Shown piece by piece: positions 20,533 to 31,620 of a stretch of DNA of 35,950 nucleotides. Every line of letters begins with the position of its first letter. The first letter of the stretch is position 1. Source of the DNA: Entamoeba invadens IP1 (taxonomy: Eukaryota; Evosea; Mastigamoebida; Endamoebidae); NCBI RefSeq assembly GCF_000330505.1, contig NW_004191601.1:84623-120572 (forward strand), read 5' to 3'. Under the pieces are notes generated by a model. That model saw only the letters and a program-made list of their open reading frames with translations. It was not told the origin of the DNA and made no database searches. The position numbers were made by a program, and so were the translations under genes.

Positions 20533-20592
20533 ACCAATGTGAATTTTTGAACTTTAATTCGTTGTTTTCTTTATTTTGAAGTGGCCTTTTGG

Positions 20593-22075
20593 TCAAATGA
20601 TAATTAAATACACTGCATGCAAATTGAACAAAACAATTGAAGTGAATAAAACCAAATCCATAGGGAACCTGAAAAATCTCCAGTAAACTCCAAATCTAGC
20701 AAAGACTCTTTCGACGACATTACGCATTTTCGTATGAAACAAATTAACATATTTGGACAACGGATCATCATGTACATTTTTTATTGGAGTAAAAACCAAT
20801 TCACTGTTTTTAGAATAATAACCCAAATCTCCCAAAGTGTAACTGTCTGGTGGAATACCAGAATAATTATGAAGAAACAGATTGTTGTCATTCACTGAAC
20901 CTTCAGATGTTGCAAAATCAACTATGAAACCATCTCTAACAACAACAACTTGAAACTTGGCTCCAGTTGTGTTAATCTTTTTGGAAAACATTGTAACATC
21001 CCTTATTTTAATAACTTTCTTCTCATCTGTTACATAATTGACCCATTTGCTTTTTGAAATAACACTTTTAGAATCAACAGCGGTATATGCATACATTGAC
21101 TGTGGATATATTTGACTTACCAGTGCCGGCTGTCCTAGAGCAAACGGAGTATAAATCATTGAATTTGATTGGACACTTTTGATCAAATTGTTTTCAATTT
21201 TTTCGCCAAATTCACTTTAAAAACGTGTTATATGAGATTTTACAAAAGTTGACATTCGATTTAAATTCCTTTTTCTCCACTAAGAAAATGGTTCATCTTC
21301 ACCATTTTCAAGTTTGAGCTTTTTTGTATAAGGAGAAAATCTTTCCAATTGAAATAATGTAAACAATAATGTATAACTAACACCAGTTCTCAACAACACA
21401 AGCAAAACAAACAGTTCTGATTTTTCTGATATTGTTTTGGAACCATGCGTTTTTAAAGTGGATAGTGTGAATGGTGTGAATTCAAAACCATTTTGTTTTA
21501 TATTAAATGAGCATGTTGAAGATGTTATTATTTCGAATAGCTCGTTGAATTCTATTATAGAAACACCTGTCATTACAAACATTTGAATATCGTTGATTAT
21601 AAATCCCTTCATGACATCTCCAATTTCTTTGGATTTTATATATATATCAGAACCGTTTTCTGTGCTCGATATCTCTGAAAATTTCAGTTTTTGAGCTTCT
21701 TTTAACAATTCAAATTTGGTTTGTTTTTTTAAGGGTGTATGGGTTGTGCTTCTGATATAAGCAACATCATCAAGTGTTAAAATGTGTTCTTTTTCAAATG
21801 GAAATTTTTCAAATTGTATATATTTTTGAGAGTTCAGAACGCAATTCATTGAAACATCTTTAATTGGCATTTTTTTTCTTTTGTTTAACTTCTTTCTTTG
21901 GTTTCATTTGGGTTGTTATATCTTTTTGTAATGACTTGGTTTGGGTTTTTTCTTTTTGTTTAACAACGCAAGATGTTTTTAAAACGCTTGTTAATGTATT
22001 AACCACCTCCGTTTCAAAACAATTAGAAATTATTTTTCCTCCATGTTTCATTAAAATTTTTGAGTTTCTTTTCAT
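20593..22075 (-). pseudogene. PIF/Harbinger-like DDE transposase, frameshifted
   Basis: Begins at ATG 22075 with a lysine-rich tail (KKEVKQKKK), which overlaps a second frame starting MPIKDVSMNC at 21870; deleting one A from the eight-A run would fuse them. The middle (MTGVSIIEFNELFEII and SELFVLLVLLRTGVSYTLLF) matches the helix-turn-helix segment that precedes DDE_Tnp_4 domains. After a disordered 90-bp stretch that still reads STFVKSHITRF, the catalytic part contains AYTAVDSKSV (first D), VVVVRDGFIVDF, LGDLGYYS (second D) and NVVERVFARFGVYWRF (E), followed by a stop at 20593. The D..D..E blocks and the flanking H...R.VER.FAR pattern fit the Harbinger/IS5-like type. It lies upstream of and in the same direction as the protease gene. 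It is not functional as written. Confidence 0.75.
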
Positions 22076-22153
22076 AAACTTATATTTTAATTGGTTTTTA
22101 TTTATAGGAAAATGGTTTTTATTTTTAGTTTTTCCAGCGATTTTTACAATATG

Positions 22154-22165
22154 ACTGGAACGTCC
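22154..22165 (-). repeat. Right terminal inverted repeat of the Harbinger-like element
   Basis: ACTGGAACGTCC, complement of the left end, followed by the TAA target duplication. Confidence 0.8.
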
Positions 22166-22390
22166 TAATACACATTTATATATTAATTGTTAAAATCCTG
22201 CTTGATAAGGAAAGGAAATTATTATAATAAAAAACACTTACATTTTAATTTTAGAGTTGTTTATTTGTAAAAAAATAAGTGTTTTTTCATAGTTTAGTTT
22301 AAATTGATTTCATTTACTATTTTTTTATCGAGCCGGATTTTTTCCTCCAATTCTAAATAAAATTTATACAGAAAAAAATTGTCAAACAAT

Positions 22391-23420
22391 TCAATTGAAT
22401 TGGTAAACAACAACTCTCTTTGGTGTAAATACGACATTATCAACTAAATCGTTTTGTTTGGCAGTGTAATTGTTTGGTTTGCAACAACTGCCATCAACAC
22501 CATTTTTGTAAATTCTTATATCACTGCCGAATTCAAAAAGTATTTGTTTGTTCGCATCATTACTACTAAATGTTTGTGGAAATGGATTTGAATTTTGTGG
22601 TATAATATATTGGTTGAATTTTTGGTATAATAATATTAATATTATTTTTGTCGAATTTTCTTGTATTTAAAGTGCTATTTCTTACAAGTGAAAAGATGTA
22701 AGAACTGCCATGGTTGAGATATTTACCAACAGCATTTATATTTCCAGTGTACACGCCACCAAACTTATTGTGATTGGTGTCTTCTACCAAAAAGCACAAA
22801 TTGCTTTTGTTCATAACTTTTTCATCGAAAACAGAATTATTAAGTGACCAGTCGTCTTTGTCTGAGTCAAACACAACACTTGTAATTTTGTACCCTGTCA
22901 ACTTCTCAAGACCAGCTTTTTCTTCAAGTGTTACGCGTTCGCGCTTCATTCTCCCAGGCTTCTTCTTTTTCTTCGTGTTGTCTTTTTGCATTGATGAATT
23001 TTTCTGATTTCATAATTTGATCAATATTGGTGTTCTTTGTTTGAATGATTCTGTTAATTTGGTCTTCAAGTGGTTTAATGTCCATTTTGCACTTCTCCTC
23101 ATAAAGTGCAATTCTGATATTGAATATTTCATACAACTTTTGTCGCTCTGTGTTGAATATAGAGCTAACTCGCCTTTGATTTTGTTTGATGCGTCATCCA
23201 AATCGAGGACAATTGTGTTTAGCAATGTTATGATATTTTTCTTTCTCTCAAATACCTCATCAACTCTGTCGAAGTGTCTTTCTGCATTTTCAATGCGTTG
23301 ATCAATGTCAAGTGACTTGTCGTCAACAAAGTCGTATTCCTTTTTTAATTTATTGAGGTCTGACATCGCCTTTGCCGTGTTTGTACAAAGTGTTGAGAGT
23401 GCTTTCAACTCGTTTTCCAT
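22391..23420 (-). pseudogene. Inactivated paralogue of the TLDc protein gene
   Basis: Starts MENEL at 23420 and ends VVVYQFN at TGA 22391-22393, collinear along its whole length with the intact gene at 6476-7462. The N-terminal coiled coil (CTNTAKAMSDLNKLKKEYDF) and TLDc core (LEKLTGYK, NKFGGVYTGN, SSYIFSLVRN, YTAKQNDLVDN) are clear. At least three frame changes interrupt it: after YSTQSD near 23135, in a KEEAWENEA segment near 22950-22970, and near 22580-22640, where an ATTATACCA/AAATTCAA motif is duplicated in tandem. It lies on the opposite strand to its paralogue and directly beside the Harbinger-like element. The intact ends suggest that it duplicated as a full gene and then decayed. Confidence 0.88.
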
Positions 23421-23441
23421 TGGGTTGTTTTTTAAGTTCAA

Positions 23442-24081
23442 TTTTTTTCAATGTTTTTATTTAACATGTTTTATTGAACGAATTTTTATTAAAACTTGAA
23501 ATTAAAAATTATAATCAAAAAAACACTGCGCTTGGCAGACTCGAACAGTCAAATATAATTCTGCTGTTGAGTAATAATTGTTTGTAAAAAATAGTTTATT
23601 GTGTAAACTTCAGTTTGCTCTTAAAAGTGTCTTAAAAAGTTGAAAAGGTACTTACGACTAAAAGCAAAATTCCTCACAAAATTATCCAACAAACTAAGTT
23701 TGTTTACAGTATTTTCATTTTATTTTATGTAAATAACAACATTAATAAAACCATTTGTTGAAAAACAGAAAAAATGAAATGATTTGTTTCACTACTTTAA
23801 CCCCATTAATGTTTATAATTGTGTTATCGGAAAATAATTTAAATAATGGTGATATTTATTAAACATCCCAATTTTTTTTTCAGATGAATATTAATAAATA
23901 ACGTTTTTAAAATAAATATGGTTTCGGACTCATTTTATTATAATAGTTTATTATAATAGTTTATTATATAAATTATGAATAACAATTAATAATTATAATT
24001 TAATTATTAAATTAATAAAATAATGATAATAACATAATTTTTAAACTCTTAGAAATTATAAAAACATTAAAAAATGTGTTA
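23442..24081. other. Intergenic, no supported gene
   Basis: AT-rich. A short GC-richer patch (about 23528-23555, CGCTTGGCAGACTCGAACAG) superficially recalls a tRNA 3-prime half, but no cloverleaf was found. The rest, including a TTTATTATAATAG repeat at about 23935-23965, holds nothing recognised. Confidence 0.55.
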
Positions 24082-24332
24082 CAGTGAAAAGGGTCTATTT
24101 GTCAAGATCTTAGCACAAAAAATAATTTATTTGTCGGATTTGAGAGAATTTTTCAGAAAGTTCGTTTTAATATAGAATTTTATTTTTAAGTAAAAATTTG
24201 GTTTAAATTCAACAAAATATACAAATTCGAGAACAAAATATTTAATTGTCGTAAACCCAAATGATTGGCCAGTTGTGCGATAAATAGACTCGTTCGACAA
24301 ATAAGATTGCGACAAATAGACCCTTTTCAATG
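24082..24332. mobile_element. MITE with TA duplication
   Basis: A 251-bp unit with inverted ends: left CAGTGAAAAGGGTCTATTTG (24082-24101) and right the complement of CATTGAAAAGGGTCTATTTG (ending 24332), one mismatch in the first 20, flanked by TA (24080-24081 and 24333-24334). It has no coding capacity. The interior holds repeated TATTTGTCG motifs. Related ends occur at 14025, 19189 and 30945-31222, so it is a family of at least three loci in this window. It is probably mobilised by a Tc1/mariner-type transposase. Confidence 0.75.
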
Positions 24333-24334
24333 TA

Positions 24335-24676
24335 ATGATTCACAAATTCCAAAAATATTTTTTTTTCATTCAAGATTCAAAACTAAAGGAGAAAATTAAT
24401 GATTTTATTTGGATAAATATAATAAATTATATAATATCTGAATTTATAATCTAATAACATAAAAAACCTTTTATTTGAATGAATAACTTAAATATAGAAC
24501 AAGCCACATTGGTATTTAACTAAAAATAAGTTTTACTTAACTATATTATAGCTATTAAAATTTAATGTAACAAATCTTTAATATTTTGGAAAAATCCAAA
24601 AATTTTTAATTAATTTTTGTGATGTATACAACTATCACGCGTTTAATAGAAAATAGAAATTCAATAAAAAACTTTA
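24335..24676. other. Intergenic and promoter region of the receptor kinase gene
   Basis: AT-rich, no gene. Immediately upstream of the ATG at 24677 lies AAATTCAATAAAAAACTTT (about 24657-24675), which contains an A-rich stretch with TTCA like the Entamoeba initiator consensus; this is suggestive only. Confidence 0.4.
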
Positions 24677-27600
24677 ATGTGTAAATTATTATATTTACTT
24701 CAATTGCTATTGATTGGTGTATCCTCTGAAAAATGCGAAGCCGGGTATTATCTAAGTGAAGGAAATTGTGTAGAGTGTAAAGATGGATATTATTCAGTTA
24801 AAGGAACTGTTGACGAATGCACAAAATGTAACGAGTTGTGTGCGGCCTGCGATAAAACAAATGGGAATTGCACAAGTTGTGTTGGTGGGTGTAGTTTCAA
24901 TGGTCGTAGCTGCTTGTTGTGCGCTGCTGGGTATTTTTCAAATGGTGGAACAAGTTCATGCACAGTGTGTCGGAGTGGTAGTTACTCGCTTGGTGGTGCT
25001 TCTACGTGTTTAAGTTGTGATTCTACATGTGGTAGTTGTGATAAAACCAATGGCAACTGCACAACATGTAATTCTGGTTATATATTGACGGATGGCAGAT
25101 GCACACCATGTCGGGCAGGGACGTATCCAAGTGGCGATATGTGTGTGAAGTGTCCAACTAACTATTACTCATCAAGTGGTTCTATTTCATGTACAAAGTG
25201 CGACACGACGTGTGTGACATGCAATTCAACGAATGGGTATTGCACATCGTGTCAAATTGGATATGCCACCAACAACAAAGTGTGTACAATATGTGCAAGT
25301 GGGTATTACGAGCACAATAACGCATGCAAGCCGTGTGAGAATGGGACGCATTCATCGACAGGCGGGAGCACTGAATGCAAGCCGTGTCAGGGTGGGTATT
25401 ACAGTCTGATTGGGTATTCTGAGTGTGTACATTGTGATGGTCTGTGTGGTGATCACTGTGATGCTGCAAGTGGGAAGTGTCTGAGTTGCATAAGTGGATA
25501 TGTCTTACAACCAACAGGCGAGTGTGTTGGCTGTGAAGGTGGGCAATATGCAAATACAGCAACAAACAGCTGCAAGTTGTGTGCTGCTGGAACGTATTCA
25601 GAACAGAATGCGACGTCTTGTACAAGTTGTGTTGAAGGGCACTATTCCTTTGAAGGTGCCACCAGATGTAAGGCATGTTCATCTGTTTGCAACACTTGTG
25701 ACAAAACAACTGGTGTGTGTCTGACGTGCTATTCAGGGTATCAACTAAACGCTTCGCAGAGCTGTGAGATATGCCGACGTGGGACATACTCATATGGCAT
25801 AGAATGTGTTGATTGTGAAGAGATGAAATACCAAAGTGAGGAGGGGCAGTCTCTCTGTCTTGCATGCAACACAAACTGTGCGTCGTGTGATAAAACAAAT
25901 GGAAAGTGCACAACATGCAAGGCTGGATATGGTTATGATGATGGAAGTTGTACATTGTGTCATGATGGCTACTATTCCACAGGCGGGACAGCCAGTTGCA
26001 TGTCGTGTCCAGTTGTTTGTGATAATTGCATCGGAGAGAGTGGTGTGTGCTCGTCGTGTTTATCTGGTTATAAGAAAGTTGGAGGTGAATGTACATCATG
26101 TGCATCAAATGGAAATTGCAATTCGTGTGATTCAGACGAAAATGAGAGCAACAGAGTGTGTGTTGAATGTGCAGAGAATTATTATTTAAATGATAAAGAC
26201 AACAGCTGCTACTTGTGCAACACAATTGATCCCAATTGTGAAACGTGTTCACGAAATGCAAAAGTGTGTGTTGCCTGCAGCGACGACTTTGTGACAAACG
26301 GCACATCGTGCAACAAGTGTGGTGCAAGCGAAGTCAAAATCGACACACAAAGCTGCATGAAATGTTATGACGCCATCAACAACTGCAACGACTGCACTTC
26401 GTGTGTGTTGGGCTACACTGAAGGTACTCACTACAACTACATCACAAACACATCAATATTAAATGACAACAACTGTGTGAGGCAGGTGAACGCAACGTGC
26501 ATACAATGCAAAAACAGTCTGCTTGTAAACGGAAGTTGCATTGGTGTTGATAGCAACTGCGTAAGACACTCGACAACGACGTGTGATGTGTGTGCGACAG
26601 AAATCATCACAACTGCAAACTGTGGAGAAATCACAGACAACTGCAAATACACCAAAGTTGTGAGTGGTGTTGGTGAGTGTCTCCAATGCAAAAGTGACGA
26701 GCTGTGTGGACTGCAACAGCAGCACTGCGCAATTTCAAACAACTCGTTTTGCTATTTGGCAGAAACTGGCTATTCTTCAACAACAAATGGAATAATGGAG
26801 TGTATGAGTGGCAGTGTTTGTGTTCAAATCGGCAACAATGAAATTGATTATAAGTGTGCAAATTCATATGTGTTTGATGGCAAATACAAATGTCATGCCG
26901 ATGTCAAATGCAGCATAACCAAGTCGAGTGATTGTGTTGGATGCGTCACAAATCACCACATTGAAGACTACGCATGCACACAAAACACAATTGCAAATTG
27001 TGAAATCCAAAACAAAGACATCTGCATTAAATGTGATGCAACGACAATCACATCAAATGGAAAGTGTTACTCAACTGACAATTTGGACTGTGCTGTGTTT
27101 GATGATGTGTGCAAAAAGTGTTCAGCAGACAAATACAAAACACTTGAGAAGTGTGAACTCATTGAAACACAATTCCCATCATGCCAGTCTGTTATTGGAG
27201 AACACTGTGCTGAGTGTCAAATTAACAACAATTTAATCGACGGCATTTGTGTGACAAACACACTACAAAACACAACAAAGAGTTATTTTAAATTCATTTT
27301 AAATCAATTACAAAACACACAACAAAAAAATTATAAAAGTGGCACCAAAACGTTATTGAAATTGGAAGAAAACGACGCGTCGAATTGCATTGAAAAGAGT
27401 TCAAAAGGGTGTTTGCGATGTGCTGACACGTATTACATCGAAAATGGTGTTTGTGTGAAGTGCGAGTACCCCTGCACATACTGCTCAAATCTGACATTCT
27501 GCACAAAGTGTGACCAATACTCATATCCAAACACAAATGGGAATTGCACAACTCTTGGAGAAATTATAACAACATGTTTGGCGATGATGCCAAATTACGA

Positions 27601-29391
27601 TGGATGTGCTATTTGCAAAGATGGTTATAAAAGATCCACCGATGGCAAAAGTTGTGACAAATGCGATGAATCGTGTGCAACGTGTGATTTCTTTGGTAAT
27701 TGTATTGACTGCAACAACACATTCTATCGTATTGATACAAACGACAAATACTGCAGACCACAAAGTGAGTTAATTGGATGTGTCAATTCGAGTACTTATG
27801 GCTGTTTAATATGTGGCGATGGGTATTATTTACACACAAATGTGTGTGATAAGTGTGATGACAATTGCACACTTTGCACATCACTGACAGAGTGCACAAG
27901 TTGTGTTGTAACACATATTTTAGTCGACTCACAGTGTGTCCATTTCTCGAGTATTTTAAATTGTGTTTCTGCATCAGACAACAAGTGCATGCAATGTGCT
28001 GACAATTTCAAAGTCAATACAGAAGGCACTCAATGCGACAAAAAGACGAACTATGGCTTGGTCGTTGTTCTTCCAATTCTTTGTATATTATTATTAGTAA
28101 TAATACTATTTATTATTATTATAACAACGTTGATCGTTATACACCGAAATCACAAAAAAGAACAAGAAAAAGGAATTTGCGTGTTTGAAATGAAACGTTC
28201 GAATGTTTCAATGAAAGTACTCAAAAATGGGGTATTAACAAACAAAACTGAAATTAATTACAACGACTCGAATGAATTTATTCCAGTGGAAGCGGAGAGT
28301 AAAGAACTTCTTTGTGTTGGGAACAAAAAAAAGGAAATCTAAAAGTTCAAATCACCACACAAAGTTCTTCTGAGAAATACACAATCAGAACAGAACCAAA
28401 AATAGTGACTTTGAAGACTGGATTTGCATGTGAATTTGAAGTCTTTTTAACTCCCCATTGTACACTTACTTTGGAAGACAAAATTGCTGTTGTTACTTTG
28501 GATATATCAACAGGGGAAATGGCGACTTTCCCAATAAATTTGTTTGTTAAAACAGAGAAAACGACGCGACTTGACTTCGATGATATTGTTGAAGAGAAGA
28601 AACTTGGGGAAGGGTCTTTTGGTATTGTCTACAAAGGAAAATATGAAGGCGCTGTTGTTGCTATTAAGAAGATGAAAGAAGCAAATAACACTACAAGTTC
28701 AATTGCTGAATTTGAGAAAGAAGTTTCTATGTTAGACAAATTTAGAAGTGATTACATCATTCACTTCTATGGCGCTGTTTTTATACCAAACAAGATTTGC
28801 ATGGTCACCGAATTTGCACAATTTGGGAGTTTACAAGACTTAATTAAAAACAAAAGAAGTGAAGAAATTGAGACTAAGTTGCGAGTAAAAATGATGATAG
28901 ACGCAGCTAAAGGAATTCTGTATTTACACGAGAATGGGATATTACACAGAGACATTAAACCAGACAACATTCTTGTGTTATCACTTGATGTAAATGAAAA
29001 AGTCAATGCTAAATTGACTGACTTTGGATCATCAAGAAATATCAATATGCTGCAAACTAACATGACTTTCACTAAAGGTATTGGTACACCAAAGTATATG
29101 GCGCCTGAGGTGTTAGACAGAAAGAAATACAAGAAAGCGTCCGATGTTTATTCATTTGCTATGACTATGTTTGAGGTGTTTCAATGGGATTTTGTGTTCA
29201 AAAAAGATGATGAGAGGTTTCAACACGTCTGGAATATCGCCGATTTCATTTCTAATGGTAAACGATTTGCCAGACCAAATAATATTTCGATGAATGAATT
29301 TGATATCATTCAAAACGCTTGGGCACAAGACCCCAAAGATAGAATTCCAATTGGAAAAGTTATTGAAAAACTGGAGGAATTAAATCATTGA
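24677..29391 (+). CDS. TMK-type transmembrane receptor kinase with cysteine-rich ectodomain
   Basis: Two overlapping frames form one protein of about 1571 residues if one base is added at the A-run 28325-28332 (4715 + 1 = 1572 codons). It begins with a signal peptide (MCKLLYLLQLLLIGVSS), then about 1100 residues of CxxC-rich, furin-like repeats (units such as CDKTNGNCT and CTSC). A single membrane segment (about residues 1126-1157, ILCILLLVIILFIIIITT) is followed by a basic stop-transfer (HRNHKK). The cytosolic part has a conserved juxtamembrane domain and a complete kinase: GEGSFGIVYKG, lysine in VVAIKK, HRDIKPDN, DFGSS, GTPKYMAPEVL and DVYSFAMTMFEV. This is the layout of Entamoeba TMK proteins, a large family of surface receptors. 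All catalytic residues are present. The first frame alone ends at TAA 28340-28342, only a few codons past the A-run, giving a membrane protein without kinase. Confidence 0.88.
28327..28333 (+). promoter_or_regulatory. Frame junction: A_AAA_AAG heptamer in the TMK gene
   Basis: In the upstream frame the codons are AAA (28325-28327), AAA (28328-28330) and AAG (28331-28333). The seven bases 28327-28333 therefore form the classical X_XXY_YYZ slippery sequence in the correct phase, and a minus-one slip there enters exactly the kinase frame (next codon GGA). The zero frame meets TAA three codons later. A possible stem (GTTC/TTCTGA with TCAGAA/GAAC, about 28364-28396) lies about 30 nt downstream, farther than the usual 5-9 nt. 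A one-base loss from nine A is the simpler explanation. Confidence 0.4.
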
Positions 29392-30944
29392 TTTATTTTC
29401 AATATTATTTTTTTAATTATTTTTCATGTTACCACAATGAGTCAATAAAAATAAGTCCAGTTCGTTTTAAATTATAGTAAATATATAATATTTATTGTTA
29501 TAAAATGGAAAAAGTTTTGCATATTTCTAAAAACTATAGTCATATATACAGTTTCCAGAACTGAAAGGAATGGCAAAATAACAAGCATTTTGAGGCAAAA
29601 ATGATAATTTGGTAAATAATTTTAATGTAAATTACATTTTTTTTTCAATGGGAAAAACAAGAGAATGGACAAAACCTATAAAAATTTACCATTTTTAAAG
29701 TGAAATTTAATACTATATTTTTTAATAAATATACTAAACAACATTTTGTTTGATTTGTTTATGATTATACTAATATTTTGGGATTTGATCAATTACAAAT
29801 GAAAAACGATCTATGATTCCAAAACAGACATAATATGGTGATTAATAATTAGTTTTGTCACAACAACACAATTATAAATAAATGTGCTTTTTTAAAAATA
29901 ATCTTTGGTAAATTAAACGCTTTTTAATAATTATTACATTTTTGAGATGGTGTTTTTGTTTTTTGTCCCAGAAAGTCAGTAATTATGTTATTGTCTTGTA
30001 AAATGTAAAGAAGAAAACCATCTATCAAACATTTTTGGGAAATAATTTATACAATTATTTTTGTAAAAAATGTTTTACAAAAATAATGACATTATATTAG
30101 CGCTTTTTATGTAACTTTTTAATAAAGTAAAACATAGTTATTTCATCATTGAACAAAAGTTTTGTTTTTCGGGCCCAATAAGATATAAAACAATATGGTA
30201 TTTTTTTAATTACAAAATTGGGAATAATCAATTACCAACCAATGCCACACAATACACAAAAATGCTACTTGTTTGTTTCAATAAAGTTGAAATGTAACAA
30301 TAAATGCCTTTTTGGATAAACAAACAGGCATTTTTATTAAAATTAATATGATTTGGATTTTAATATAATTTGATTAATCATAATCTAATACTCTTATTGT
30401 TTTATTATAGTTTAATAATATATAAACCCGTAATCTTTAAAAATCAATGGTAATTCAATTCAAAAGGACGAAAAAATATAAAGGGTAATTGAATTGTTCT
30501 TATGGTGGGTTTGGTTTGAATTGTTTTCAAAATTTCAATAATTATAATAATTATAATATGTTAATCAATAATTATAATTTTGATTTGTGTTACATAAAAT
30601 GAAGTTATAACAATTTACACAATAAAACAATAAAAGTTATAGTTATCAATTCCATTAATTTAAATATTTTGAACTATCTTTGTTTCAACTTTATTCACAA
30701 TTTAAATTTGTTCTGTTTTTCCCAAATTTTTACTTTGAATAATTTTATTTTAATAAACGTTTAAATTATATTTTTTCAACACTGCCCCGATTCCTTTCAT
30801 CAATTTTGTTGTTTTTTATTTTTAGTTTTTAAACAAATAACATTTTCCTTTTTAATATTATGTTATCAGATAATCGTTATTTTGCTTTGCTCACTTTTTT
30901 ACTAAACCAAAAAAATGTGTTATGAAAAAGAAAATCATTAAAAT
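29392..30944. other. Intergenic, no supported gene
   Basis: 1.5 kb of AT-rich DNA without a credible frame. It contains a perfect hairpin (30054-30087, listed separately) and a weaker one with AAATGCCT/AGGCATTT arms at about 30302-30336. No gene or RNA was recognised. Confidence 0.6.
30054..30087. repeat. Perfect 15-bp hairpin
   Basis: Arms ATTATTTTTGTAAAA (30054-30068) and its exact complement (30073-30087) around a four-base loop AATG. It is AT-rich, so chance is possible, but 15 perfect pairs are notable. It could be a transcript 3-prime structure or a worn MITE. Confidence 0.6.
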
Positions 30945-31222
30945 TAAAGTAAAAAGCATCTATTTATGGATTGTCAAACAGAGAAAAATGTTTATTTATG
31001 GGTTTATCATGGAATTGTAAAGTAAATTCTATTCACCATTTTTTCCATTAAAAAAACTGTGTTATAAAAAATATAGTTGTTATTTAATTATAATAAAACT
31101 ATAATTTTTATTTAAATGTACCTAAATTCAAAGTTCGAGAGCAAAATAATTATTTGTGGGTTTTGCATTTGAAAAAAATGATAAAACCAATTTAGCAAAT
31201 AATTCGATTTTTTCAATTTTTA
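30945..31222. mobile_element. Degenerate MITE of the CTATTTGTC family
   Basis: The left part AAGTAAAAAGCATCTATTTATGG with AACAGAGAAAAATGTTTATTTATG aligns with 14025-14085 (CAAAAACGTCTATTTGTCG, AACAGAAAAATGTCTCTATTTG). The right part, read on the minus strand, aligns with the right half of the MITE at 24082-24332 (ATTGAAAAAAT, TGGTTTTATCATTT, TTTGCTCTCGAA). The ends are worn and the boundaries approximate. Confidence 0.5.
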
Positions 31223-31245
31223 ATAAACAATATAATTAAATTATT

Positions 31246-31620
31246 TCATTTGCTTCGATGAACTACTTTGTTTGATGGGAAACAACAATAACCAATTAAT
31301 GTCACATTTAACGGTATTGTAACACTGCTCAAATTATTACATCTATTGAAACAGCCATCACCAAGTGTTCTAACACTTGATGATATTGTAACATTGCTTA
31401 AACTGTTGCATTCACAGAAACACCAATTACCAATTGATATCACGCTTGATGGGATTGTAACACTGCTTAAACTACTGCATCTATTGAAACAATCATTATC
31501 AATTGATATCATGTTTGATGGGATTGTAATACTAGTCAGACTACTACATCCACGGAAACATTTATTACCAATTAATGTTACATTTGGTGGTATGTTTATA
31601 CTGCTCAAATGAAAGTCCAC
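31246..31620 (-). pseudogene. BspA-like leucine-rich repeat protein fragment
   Basis: A 124-codon frame of about five repeats of 23 residues with the treponema/BspA pattern: SINIPPNVTLIG, CFRGCSSLTSITIPSNM, CFNRCSSLSSVTIPSSV, CFCECNSLSNVTISSSV, CFNRCNNLSSVTIPLNV. Entamoeba species carry large families of such proteins, some at the cell surface, usually several hundred residues long with a distinct N-terminal domain. Here that domain is missing, the frame opens with GTG directly after a TGA, the first ATG is inside the second repeat, and the repeat run ends in an unrelated tail (KVVHRSK). It is therefore a truncated copy, probably not expressed. A degenerate MITE lies immediately on its 3-prime side. 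Confidence 0.85.

Larger units (their letters stand above)
19260..22165 (-). mobile_element. PIF/Harbinger-like transposon carrying a transposase and a Ulp1-type protease gene
   Basis: A 2906-bp unit bounded by perfect 12-bp inverted repeats GGACGTTCCAGT (19260-19271) and ACTGGAACGTCC (22154-22165), each flanked on the outside by TAA (19257-19259 and 22166-22168). A three-base TAA/TTA target duplication is the hallmark of PIF/Harbinger elements. Inside, on the minus strand, lie a broken transposase with the helix-turn-helix plus DDE layout of that group, then a broken Ulp1-like cysteine protease gene. No Myb-like second gene, usual in Harbinger elements, was seen. Confidence 0.8.

Noticed and set aside
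23525..23560. tRNA-like string GGCAGACTCGAACAG
   Set aside because: The supposed T-arm does not pair and no D-arm, anticodon arm or acceptor stem could be found.
25182..26327. A 381-codon open frame on the minus strand rich in H, C and S
   Set aside because: It lies entirely opposite the cysteine-rich ectodomain of the TMK gene; the frame is kept open by the repeated TGT/TGC/ACA codon pattern and has no domain of its own.
28312..28342. A small intron joining the two TMK frames
   Set aside because: There is no GTTTGT-type donor with a suitable TAG acceptor in this short overlap, and removing about 30 bases would be below usual Entamoeba intron size; a one-base change is simpler.
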